The translations under genes were made by a program, and so were the position numbers. Under the pieces are notes generated by a model. It saw nothing but the letters and a program-made list of their open reading frames with translations, did not search any database and was not told the DNA's origin. From Anodontia alba (taxonomy: Eukaryota; Mollusca; Bivalvia; Lucinida; Lucinidae): a stretch of DNA of 64,000 bases. Positions 21,646 to 32,935 of this stretch are shown here, in pieces. The DNA is taken from positions 29,875,893 to 29,939,892 of the forward strand of contig OZ024825.1 in assembly GCA_964016985.1 (NCBI GenBank). The letters run 5' to 3'. Within the stretch, counting starts at the first letter, position 1. Each line of letters begins with the position of its first letter.

Positions 21646-23324
21646 CCGTATTAATCCGCCTATAAGATGATTTGTTTATAAGACGGGGCTGTTTTTGGGC
21701 CCTTCTCAGGCAGGATTTTGCTTTTACTTAATTATAAGACGGGTTAAAAAAGTCGCCTGTCAGAGATATTTCCTGCCACTCAGAAATTCCTAAAGTACAT
21801 TAAGACATCGGCGATGATTGGTCAGATTTGTAAGTGAATTTATCACAGAGCAGCAATTAAAAAAACTTCCAACACCACTTACAAGCATGCATACCGTATT
21901 TTACTGTGTATAACACGCACCTTATTTACCCAGAAAACGTATATAAAAATCCGATGTGTATTATTTATAGGAACACCAAAATCGGGACAGAAATCGCCAA
22001 GATAATCGGTTGCGAAAACTCATAACATCCATGATCGGCCGTTAAAAATGCGAAATAGAATGATTGCTATAAGATATTCATGATTTTTTTTATACCTATC
22101 TCGCCCATACCAGGGTTCTGGCAGCTCAAAACAAGCAACTCGATCTGATTTGCAGTAATTTGATAACCTTTTCTTGTCCATGCTCTTTTTGTTTACTCTT
22201 CAAAGGGAAACTACTCAAACAGGCATATGCATATGAATCTGTATTGATTACCGGACTTTGACAAGACTCACACCGTAACTTGAATAAATCAGCCTGCACA
22301 ACTGATTTATTGTAGTTCAAAATGGGAAATAAATTTGGTAGAACATAAATATTGGCACGAACGATCATACATTGAAAAATAAAAATGTATTTATGTTTAT
22401 GCAATTATTAAAATTATTGATAATAAACAAAACCAACTGGGCTTTTAAGGTAGGTAGATCAGTCATTTGCATTTTATCTTTTTATTTTCTTACCATATGT
22501 TTATCTTTTTTTTTTTTTTTTTTTCTGAACTTTTCTTCCAACTTAACAAAAAAATTGTTTATGATAAAAACAATGTTTATGATAAAGAAAAAAAAACTAC
22601 CAGCATACATCTGTGCACTTAATTGGTTAATTGGCAGACAGAATGACAACTAGTCGACTTTAGTTGTTGTTTGCATTGCCCTGAGGCACTGAGTTGATAA
22701 TTTCACTTCTCAGTTAAGAAAGTGACACAAAGAAGGTGTGAATTATGATAACACAAAAGAAATAACTACATTTTTATTATCATAGCGTCTGCAGTGGGGA
22801 AGCAAAGAACTGCCTACACTACAAGTTGCCTGAGGCCCATGGTAACAGAGTTGCACAACGAAAATTCAGTTAGCATTATCGTAAATTCGGCCTGTTTCTA
22901 CTCTAAACCTTTCGAGTTTGGCCATTTTCAACTCAATCCTAGTGAAATTTGACACACTTAGTATCTGGTAACTTAGTAAATAATGCACGGATAAATTCTT
23001 CGTGTTTTACATAGGAACCTTTTTTTTTTATTTCAATACTATTTAGCAAATATTCAGTGCGTGTTATACACGGGTGCGAGTAATACACAGAAAAATTCGG
23101 TACTTCACCTACAAAATTACCTTGCTGCTATTTCTGTCAAGGGACGAAGGTAAACATTATATCCTTCTACCGGTTTCAAAGATCGGCATTTTCCGTGTCC
23201 ACGTGGCACCACCGGACTTTGCCGAAAATACCGATATGGCCAAAGACCTTGATTATAAGACGGGTCTGGATTTTTGGGGGCTTTTTTTTTGAAAAATCCC
23301 CGTCTTATAGGCGGATTAATACGG
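21646..23324. mobile_element. TIR element with CCGTATTAATCCGCC ends and TA target site
   Basis: CCGTATTAATCCGCCTATAA at 21646 is matched by its reverse complement ending at 23324, with TA on both sides (21644-21645 and 23325-23326). ATAAGACGGG words repeat inside each end. No transposase ORF. The superfamily is uncertain; TA sites suit the Tc1/mariner group. Confidence 0.7.
21894..23100. mobile_element. Second TIR element nested in the previous one
   Basis: The left end, CCGTATTTTACTGTGTATAA followed by cacgcacc (21894-21921), pairs with the end at about 23073-23100 (reverse complement CCGAATTTTTCTGTGTATTA then ctcgcacc), with about five mismatches in 28 bp. TA flanks both sides. The end sequence resembles that of the enclosing element at its first seven bases. 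Confidence 0.65.
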
Positions 23325-23326
23325 TA

Positions 23327-23469
23327 CGGGTGCATGTTGCCACTAACTCCTTCTTCAGTTTTATGCTGATCTTTTTGAAACTGTATAGATGTTTTTTGTC
23401 ATAATCTGAAGATAGCGACAGTATGTACTTGCTGTCCTTAACTCCTACAGTTTTATGCCAATCATTATG

Positions 23470-23500
<31 letters not shown>

Positions 23501-24015
23501 ACAAGGGACCAGCGCCCACTGTGTACTATTGCGAATGAAACAAGTGACATACAAAGGTTCTACTGTTATTCCTACTTCTTCCTCACTGGAAATGATTCAG
23601 GTGTTATGGGCTTTTTTTCCAGAAAATCGTGATCAATCTGTTGAAGTGAGTGCTGAAATTAATGGCAGCTTGATATTTGGTAATCTCGGTCTTTTTAGTG
23701 GGGGTAAAATCCAGCACCTGACTATCTATTGAAAAGTTGCGTGTTTGTATGAAAGTAGGTTCACACAAGAACACTTGCTCTGAATGGTTGCATGTGGTAT
23801 ATAGTAAGTTTGACAGGCTTTAGAGTTAGCAGACCCCCCCAGCGCGACAATAGTCGTGATAGCAGCATAAGGGTTAAAAGTTTTTAAGAACTCATTATTT
23901 CCTACCTTAGCACTAATTTGATTCATCATTGGTTTGGTCATGTCAAAATCAAGGTCACGGACAGAATTTTCCAGACACAAAATGTGCAATATCAGGTGAG
24001 CTATCCTGTCTAGTG
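23327..24015. other. No gene; poly-A tract
   Basis: A homopolymer of about 30 A occupies 23469-23498. The remainder shows no recognised feature. Confidence 0.5.
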
Positions 24016-24160
24016 ACAGGTCTTGTTGAAGGTTCAGATACTTTCAAAGTGTATAGGTAGTGCATACCTTGTGTCTGCAACTTCTACAGTTTTATGCTGA
24101 TCTTTTAATTGCACTGGTCTTTTTGTCATGGTCTGAAGATGTGCATGTGATTTGTTGATG
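24016..24160. repeat. Single unit related to the array at 34.2-35.6 kb
   Basis: Shares the words ctacagttttatgctgatc and catggtctgaagatgtgcat with the tandem units at 34.3-35.5 kb. Confidence 0.6.
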
Positions 24161-24234
24161 ATCTTCTGATTAATTTTTTTTTCCTCATTTTTTACTTAAT
24201 CATTTTTTAGCTTGCCAGTACGAAGTACAAGGAG

Positions 24235-24665
24235 AGCTATTGTAGTCACCCCGGTCGTCCGCATGAGCATTTGCGTTACTGTCACACTGCATTAAAGTAT
24301 TTCAGATGCTTATATCTCAACAGTCACTTACCACAGACCATTCATATTTGGAATATGGGTGTTTGGGAGGATCATCTGCAATTTCATAAGAACAGACCTC
24401 TGGGTTCCTGCCCAGGGAAGGGGCTATGGGTCAAAATCTAGGACACCTTTGTAAAATGCTCTATTGCTGTGTTTTTCATATACTTGTATCTTAGTAGTCA
24501 GTTGTCAACAAGCATTCATATTCAGAACATGGGTGCCTGGAAGGGTCGTCTAAGTGTCCATAGGTATCGGCCCCTGGGTTCATGCCCTGGGGTGAGGCTA
24601 GGGTTCAAAAATCAGGACACCTCTTGTAAAGTGTTTAGTGCATTTCTGTTATGCTAGCATTGTAA
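24235..24665. repeat. Two-copy tandem repeat, about 185 bp
   Basis: cattcatatttggaatatgg (24339) through caaaatctaggacacc (24434) recurs as cattcatattcagaacatgg (24513) through caaaaatcaggacacc (24606). No gene. Confidence 0.65.
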
Positions 24666-24714
24666 ATACATCCTAGGTACTACATCAATCAACCTTGTGA
24701 CATTGCTTTAAGTG

Positions 24715-26935
24715 TCATTGGGTGAAGGTCATGGTGACCTACATTGCACAGTCCAATGACCTATATTTCATGGTCCAATGATTTTGCCTTATATCTCTAA
24801 GACTATTTTATGGAGAAATGTCATACCTTGTATATTAGTTCCATGTGACACAAAGAGTGACCTCAAAATATAATTAGGTCAATTTGACCTATATTTCATG
24901 GTCCATTGATTATGCCTTATATCTCGAAGACTATTTGATAAAGAAAAATCATACCTTGGATATAAGATCCATGTGAAACGAACAGTAACCTCAAAATATA
25001 TGTAGGTCAATGTGACCTATATTTCATGGATCAGTGATTATGCCTTTTAACTCGAAGACTATTTGATAGAGAAATGTCATACCTTAGGTATTAATTCTAT
25101 GTGACACGAAGAGTGACCTCATTATATACTGTGACCCACATACACATGTATCTTGGTCCAGTGTTTACTCCTGATACCTCAATGACTATTTGATAGAGAA
25201 ATGTCATACCTTGGATATTAGTTCCATGTGACATGAAGAGTGACCTCAATTAGATCTGTGTGAACTATATTTCATGGTCCAGTGATTATGCCTCATATCT
25301 TGAAGACTATTTGATAGAGAAATGTCATACCTTACAATGTAGATATTAGTTCCATGTGACACGAACAGTGACCACAAAATATATGTAGGTCAATGTGACC
25401 TGTATTTCATGGTCCAGTGATTACGCCTTATACCTTGATGACCATTTGATGGTGAAATATCATTCCTTGGATATTAGTTCCATGTGACATGAAGCGTGAC
25501 CTCAAAATATAATTAGGTTAGTGTGACCTATATTTCATGGTCCAGTGATTATGCCTCATATCTCGAAGACTATTTGATAGAGAAATGTCATACCTTGGAT
25601 GTTAGTTCCATGTGACAGGGTGAGTGACCTCAAAGTATATGTAGGTCAATTTGACCTATATTTCATGGTCCAGTGATTTTTTTCTTATGTTTAGAAGACT
25701 ATGATAGAGAAATATCATACCATGAATATTAGTTCCAAGTGACACTAAGAGTAACCTAAAAATATATGTAGGTCATTGTGATCTACATTTCACAGTCCAG
25801 TGATTTACCTTATATCTCGAAGACTATTTGATAGAGAAATGTCATACCTTGGATATTAGTTCCATGTGACACGAACAGTAACCTCAAAGTATATGTAGGT
25901 CAATGTGACCTATATTTCATGGACCAGTGATTATGCCTTTTAACTTGAAGACTATTTGATAGAGAAATGTCATACCTTAGGTATTAATTCTATGTGACAC
26001 AAAGAGTGACCTCATTATATACTGTGACCCATATATCTTGGTCCAGTGATTACTCCTGATACCTCAATGACTATTTGATAGAGAAATGTCATACCTTGGA
26101 TATTAGTTCCATGTGACATGAAGAGTGACCTCAATTAGGTCTGTGTGAACTATATTTCATGGTTCATATGCCTCATATCTTGAAGACTATTTGATAGAGA
26201 AATGTCATACCTTAGATATTAGTTCCATGTGACACAAACAGTGACCACAAAATATATGTAGGTTAATGTGACCTATATTTCATGGTCCAGTGATTACACC
26301 TTATACCTTTATGACCATTTGATGATGAAATATCATACCTTGGATATTAGTTCCATGTGACATGAAGCGTGACCTCAAAATATAATTAGGTTAGTGTGAC
26401 CTATATTTCATGGTCCAGTGATTATGCCTCATATCTCGAAGACTATTTGATAGAGAAATGTCTTACCTTGGATGTTAGTTCCATGTGACAGGGAGAGTGA
26501 TCTCAAAGTGTATGTAGGTCAATTTGACCTATAATTCATGGTCCAGTGATTTTTTTTCTTATATTTCAAAGACTATATGATAGAGAAATATCATACCCAT
26601 GAATATTAGTTCCATGTGACACTAAGAGTAACCTAAAAATATACATGTATGTAGGTCATTGTGACCTACATTTGACAGTCCAGTGATTTTACCTCAAAGA
26701 CTATTTGATAGAGAAATGTCATACCTAGATTTTAACTTCCATCTGACCCATTGATTGACATAAAATGTATCTAGGTTAGTGTGACTCAGTGTGACCTATA
26801 TTTCATCATTCAGTGATTTGCCTTATAACTGGAAGACTATTTGATGGAGAAATTTCATACCAGGAACATTAGTTCCATGTGATGTGATGATCAGCCTCAA
26901 AATATATCTAGGTCAGTATTCCATGTAACACATAG
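24715..26935. repeat. Satellite-like tandem array, about 120-bp units with higher-order period near 0.89 kb
   Basis: About 17-18 imperfect units follow one another, each with the words gacctatatttcatggtcca, gaagactatttgatagagaa, atgtcatacc and ttagttccatgtgacac. Distinctive unit variants recur 872-893 bp apart (actgtgaccca at 25128 and 26021; gccttttaactcgaag at 25042 and 25935; accatttgat at 25441 and 26313), showing a higher-order duplication of about seven units. The array ends about 250 bp upstream of the first visible ARMC1 exon. Confidence 0.85.
24726..26667. promoter_or_regulatory. Eight AGGTCA-n3-TGACCT palindromes in the array
   Basis: Perfect inverted repeats of AGGTCA with three-base spacers occur at 24726-24740, 24876-24890, 25004-25018, 25387-25401, 25643-25657, 25897-25911, 26516-26530 and 26653-26667. 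Near matches occur at about 25513, 25767, 26260 and 26388. This equals the consensus site bound by oestrogen-receptor-type nuclear receptors (IR3). The sequence match is seen; binding is inference, and the sites are not independent because they sit in a tandem repeat. Confidence 0.35.
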
Positions 26936-27188
26936 ATTTGCTTTAAAATTTATAGAGGGATGTATGATTTATATTCAGACTCACAAAACTTACGGTATTG
27001 TATTTGAAAAAGAATCATATAAATATACTAAATACACCTTTTGAAGTGTTAATGTGAGAACAGGTAGACAAAGGGCAAACAGGCGAGCTGTGCTGTCATT
27101 TATCACTTTTTCCTTGTTTTAGGCGGATGACAAAAATTCACTGAATTCGCTTGTCTTATTTCAGGTTTTTTGGGTTTTTTTCTTGCAG
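26936..27188 (+). other. Sequence upstream of ARMC1 first visible exon
   Basis: Ends in a pyrimidine-rich tract followed by AG at 27187-27188, a good 3' splice site. A non-coding first exon and the promoter must therefore lie further upstream; I could not locate them. Confidence 0.5.
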
Positions 27189-27281
27189 CAACAAAGAAAC
27201 AGTATGGGTTCTTCAGTTGAAACAGTTTTGGCATTAAAGGCAATGGCTGGTGATAAACACAAGAGAAGAATCCTTGTTAAA
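27189..27281 (+). CDS. ARMC1: ARMC1 coding exon 1
   Basis: Acceptor ttcttgcag precedes it and donor GTAAGT follows. The start codon is at 27204 (MGSSVETVLALKAMAGDKHK), giving 26 codons in phase 0. The 15 bases before ATG are open (QQRNS) and could be coding if an upstream exon supplies a start, but the ATG fits the length of animal ARMC1 proteins. Confidence 0.85.
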
Positions 27282-30200
27282 GTAAGTTCTGGTTCTACTT
27301 TGACAGTGTTGTCTGTTTCATGTGCAAGATTTCAGGTTTACAACACATATCTTGAGATAAAGCACTGATTTCAACTGAGAAGTACTGATATTATTGTTAT
27401 TTTTCCACCAAAACGTATTGTGGGTACTCATTAACTCATTAGAGTCACTTTTTTTTGTGGACAAATAAAAAAAAATGTGTGGATACCCTTTCTTATCTGA
27501 AGCTTTGCCACATGTGCTTCCCAGCACAAGGTTTTGGGCAGAGCTGTGGAAATACCATGCCCAATGTCCAACTTTTCCCATTTACCTAAGAAATTTCAGT
27601 TTACTTGTCTTGGGACAAGGACTTCATAGCTCTAGATAAGAAGTGTATTCAGATCAAGATATGTATTTTTCTTATTTCTCGAAGAAAACATATGTTGTGT
27701 GTACTCAGTAGAAGTGCCTCACTGAGGTGCTTCTAATGAGTACCCACAGCATATATTTCTTTCGAGAAATAAGAAAATGTCAGTTTTCAGGCAAGTATAT
27801 CTTGATTGGTCAGGTTGATTTGACCATTTATTTGTCCATGGACAAGTAATAAAATTTGATAATTCCACAACCCTGTTTTGGGTTTACAACACATAGCTTG
27901 AGATAAGGCACATTTTTTCAACTGAGAAGTGCTGATATTTTTGTTATTTCTCTACAACATGTCATGGAGAAATAAGAAAGATATTATGTAGATACCTCTA
28001 CCTGCCTGGAGCTATGCCACATGTAAAAGAATTATTCAGAAGATAAATTGAATACTTAGGGTAAATATGGTAAGTATTCAATATCATGACTCTACTGAGT
28101 AGTCATGATATGGAATATTTATCATATTTACCCTAAGTATTGAGACAGGCAGGTCTGGGCAAACAATCTACATGTCACATAATGTCTGTGATTTTTGCTG
28201 CTCACCCAGCTGTTTTAAGACACATCAGCAGGTAGTAAAATGGACGTTTAAGGACAAGTATGGTAAGATGTCCCAATATTCAGGGTAAATATGGTATATT
28301 TACACACTGCCAGAGAAGACCCAGTTCAGTCTGTTACATGGCTTAAGATACGAGGGATGTTCGAAATGAATTGCTTATTGTCCTCTAGCTCGATATCCAC
28401 GTGGGGCACGATAAAAACCAATACATACCTGTATAGGGTTATTCAATATCTACACAATGGTGTATAAATGTACATGTTAGACTAAGTGTAAGACATAAAA
28501 TTTGCCATTTGAATACACACAGTCATTGACCACTGCAGTAAAAATGGTTGGTAGAAGCGTCGACAAAAAAGATGAAATACGGGCTTACATCAAAGCTCGC
28601 TCAAAACTTGGTTGTTCTTTGAAGAAGCTGATGACTGAAATTTCTACTGCTTTTGGACCTTCTTGTGTGTCTTATGACACAGTTCTGCGGTGGAAAAAGA
28701 AATTTGAGTCTGGTGTAGAGTCCATCAAAAATGCACTGAAATCAGGTAGGCCAAAATCTGCATCTCGTAAAGAAATCGTTTCCAAAATAAAGGAAATCAT
28801 TGAAGGAGATGCCAGATTTACAGTTCATGATATTGCACGATAGGTAGGCATATCACTTTCAACGGTTCACCTTATTTTGAAGAAGCATTTGAAAGTCAGA
28901 AAGATTTCTGCTAGATGGGTGCCACATCTGTTGATTGACGAGCAAAAGAGGCCAAAAGTGGCCAAAAAGCTGCTTCAAATGTTTCCAAAATATGACAAAA
29001 AGCAGTTTGCCAATGTCGTCACAGGTGATGAAACCTGGGTCCATTATTTTGAGCCCGTCAGAAAGGTTAGCAATAAGATCTGGGCCACTAAACACAGCAA
29101 ATGCCCAATAATTGCCAAACGTTCTTTGAGTACAAAGAAGGTTTTGTATGCAATCTTCTTCTCTGGTGAAGGAGTCGCAATAAAAGTGCCAGTGAAAAAG
29201 GGCAAAAGCATCACCGGAAAATACTACAAAGACGTAGTACTGAAGAAACTGAAAAAGTATTATCAGAAATGACGCCCTGCCACTGGTTTTAAACATGTCC
29301 TACATGACAATGCCCCAGCTCATACCTCCGCAATAGTTACGGTGTTTTTGAAGAAAGAAAAAGTAACTGTTTTGCCTCACCCCCATATTCCCCAGACCTT
29401 GCCCCATGTGATTTCTTTACGTTTCCGAAATTGAAAGCATTCCTTGCTGGGCGGAAATACCAGTCCCGACAGGCACTTGGATCTGCCATTCATCAGTACC
29501 TTATTACTGTGCCCAAATCAGCGTACCGTGACGCCTTCAAGAAGTGGATACATCGGCTGAAACTTTGCATTTCTAGCCATGGGGAGTACTTCGAGGGCAT
29601 GAAATGAGTACTTTTGGGCTAACTTGAAATTTGAAGTCTCCAGATAGAAATAAGCAATTCATTTCGAACATCCCTCGTAAGGTGCTTTTTTTCAACAGGA
29701 AAGTATTCAGTATTGATATTTTTTCTTATTTCTCCATGGCGAAAGACTGTGCACAAGTTCTGGTTAACCACGGAGGATTAAGCCTGCCCAGGAAAAGTGT
29801 GGTTAGGTAAACTGACCGGCTTGACATGACCATAATAATGTTGACTGGGCCGTTAAACTCCAAACCAACCATCCACATCTCATTTTTGTGAAGAAATAAG
29901 AAAAATAAGAAAAAATAAGAAAAATATTTACCTTATATACCCCTTCTTATCTAGAGCTTTGTCTGTATCCACATCAAGATGTTTGTTTTTTGCAAGTAGA
30001 TTTTACAGCAATCAGATTTAATCTTTACCATGCTAGGCAAATGCAGCAGGTGACAAATTGGTGATATTTTTCTCAAAAAAAAAAAAAAAAAAAAAAAAGT
30101 GTGACATTTCATGTAAATTTTCTTCTCAGGATACAGCATTAGAACAATGGTAAGCTTGCACGTCCACACTCTGATTAGAGGTTTCATTTTTATGCACTCA

Positions 30201-32848
30201 TTCGCAGCTCTAGGTAAGGCATTTTTTTCAACAAAAACATACAGTCGACTCTCGTTATCTCGAACTCGCTTATCTCGAATAACTGCTTATCTCGAAGTGA
30301 AAATCTGGTCTCTGTTTTAACACAGAGATCTACCAACAGGCAACAAAATATTGTGGAAAAGAGGAGAAATTGCTCCTTAGGAACAATTTCTCCTCTTTTC
30401 CACAATATTTTCAATATATCCAACTTAGGAGTCAAATAACATATACATTCTGTTAAAGGTGGTTGTTCGATTAATTGTTTTCCTCAGTTCCGCAAATCTG
30501 ATATGTCGAAGTACGGATATCTCGAAGTGTTTCACAGAGTCCCTTGGAGTTCGAGATAACGAGAGTCGACTGTACTTATATTTTTCTTATTTCTCCACAA
30601 AAGATATGTTATGGGTACTCATTAGAAGAGCCTCTCTGAGGTTCTTCTTATGAGTACCCCTACATATCTTTTCATGGTGAAATATGAAAAAAGTATTTAC
30701 CTGATCCCCTCTTATCTACAACTATGCTTTCAAACTGTATAAGTGAACAGTCTGTTTGTAGTAAAGCTGTTTACATATTCATAAACCTTTAAAATTAAGA
30801 TATGTTTGGACTTGCTTTTAAGACATAACTCCAGATAATGTTGTTGTTTTTTTTGTTGTTTTTTTTTTTTCCAACCCAAAAGTATTGATGTTTTTCTTAT
30901 TTTACCACAAAAACATATGTTGTGGTACTAAGGTGAGGTGCTTCTAATGAGTACCCACAACCATCACGAAAACATGCCTATATAATTTTGACTCCCTCAA
31001 ACCCGACTTTTAGATAGTAAAACTGGGGTTTACAGGGGTATACATTATTTTTTTATTTCTGCTCAAAAACATAGATTGTGGGTACTTGTTAGAACTCGTT
31101 GAGGCAGTTCTAATGAGTACCCACAATCTATGTTTTGGGCAGAATTATGAAAAATATCAGAATTTTTTATCTGAAAATTTTCATTTTTTGTGGTAAAATT
31201 TTCAGTATATTTGAATAGGCATGTTTTCGTAATGACATTTTTGTGGAGAAATGAAAAAGATATTTATCTGGATACTCCCCTTATTGTGTACTACGAAGAG
31301 ATAAGGCTTTTGTCATTTATTGATGTTACTATGTATTTTAGGATGAGAGTTGTATTGGAGGCCTGGTTTTGTTGTTGTCCAACCCAGACAATCATCTTGT
31401 TAAACTCTCTCTAGAGGTAAGACTTTCTCAAAGCACTAAGTGTCCCTTTCTCAAAATGTAAAGTCTGTGGATCCTGGAATTCAAAAGAAACCACTGCACT
31501 GAGATTACTAACTGTCAAAAATTTCAAGCTACTTTCAATTGTTCTCTGCTTGCTTGTACAAGACATTTGAAATTGTCTCCAAAAGAATCTGTCCCTTAAA
31601 AGGCTTTTGTACCACAAAATATAGCTGATAATAGCCACTTCAGTATTGTAGGGAGAAATTATTGTAGAGAAATTATTGTAGGGAGATTTCTATTATTGTA
31701 GTGAGAAATTATTGCAGGGAGACTTAGAAATTATTGCAGGGAGACTTAGAAATTATATTAGAACTTCTATTATAATTGTAGAGAGAAATTATTGTAGGGA
31801 GATTTCTATTATTGAAGGGAGACATCTATTATTGTAGAGAGAGATTATTACAGGGAGACTTCTGTTATTGTATACAGAAATTATTGTAGGGAGATTGTTA
31901 TTGTAGGGAGAAATTATTACAAGGAGACTTCTGTTATTGTTTTGAGAAATTATTTGCAGGAAAACTTCTATTATTGTAGTGAGAAATTATTGCAGGGAAA
32001 CTTCTATTATTGTAGGGAGAAATTATTGCAGGGGGGTGGTGGTGGTGGGGGCGGGGGGGGGGTGGGGGGGGAGGGGGGGCTTCTATTATAATTGTAGAGA
32101 GAAATTTTGCAGGGAGACTTCTATTATATCTGTAGAGAAATTATTGCAAGGAGACTTCTATTATTGTAGAGAGAAGTTATTGTAGGGAGACTTCTGTTAT
32201 TGTAGGGACAAATTATTGTAGGGAGATTTCTATTATTGTAGAGAGAAATTATTGCAGGGAGACTTCTATTATTGTAGAGAGAAATTATTGTAGGGAGATT
32301 TCTAGTATTGTAGGGAGAAATTATTACAGGGAGACTTCTGTTATTGTTTGGAAAAATTATTGCAGGGAGACATCAATTATTGTAGAGAAATTATGGCAGG
32401 GATACTTCTACCATTGTAGGGAGAAATTATGGCAGGGAGACCTGTTATTGTAGGGAAAAATTGTTGCAGGGGGCAAACTTCTATTAAAATTGTAGACAGA
32501 AATTATTGCAAGGAGACTTCTATTATAAATGTAGAGAAATTATTGCAAGGAGACTTCTATTATAATAATTGTAGAGAGAAATTATTGCAGGGAGACTTCT
32601 ATTATAATTGTAGAGAAATTATTGCAAGGAGACTTCTATTATAATTGTAGAGAGAAATTATTGCAGGAAGACTTCTATTATAGTTGTAGAGAGAAATTAT
32701 TGCAGGGAGACTTCTTTTATTGTTGGAAGAAATTTTTGTCTGTTTCATTTTTCTTCGTATACACGTGTTGTGGTCATTTACCAAAACACTCTCCTAGGAC
32801 ATGTCCTGTATGATGCTCAGAAAATATGAGTTGTATTGTTGTATATTT

Positions 32849-32935
<87 letters not shown>

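Noticed and set aside
28859..29296. 145-codon minus-strand ORF
   Set aside because: Antisense shadow of the mariner transposase.
31640..32740. CRISPR-like array
   Set aside because: Units are contiguous and degenerate without unique spacers; it is a eukaryotic minisatellite.
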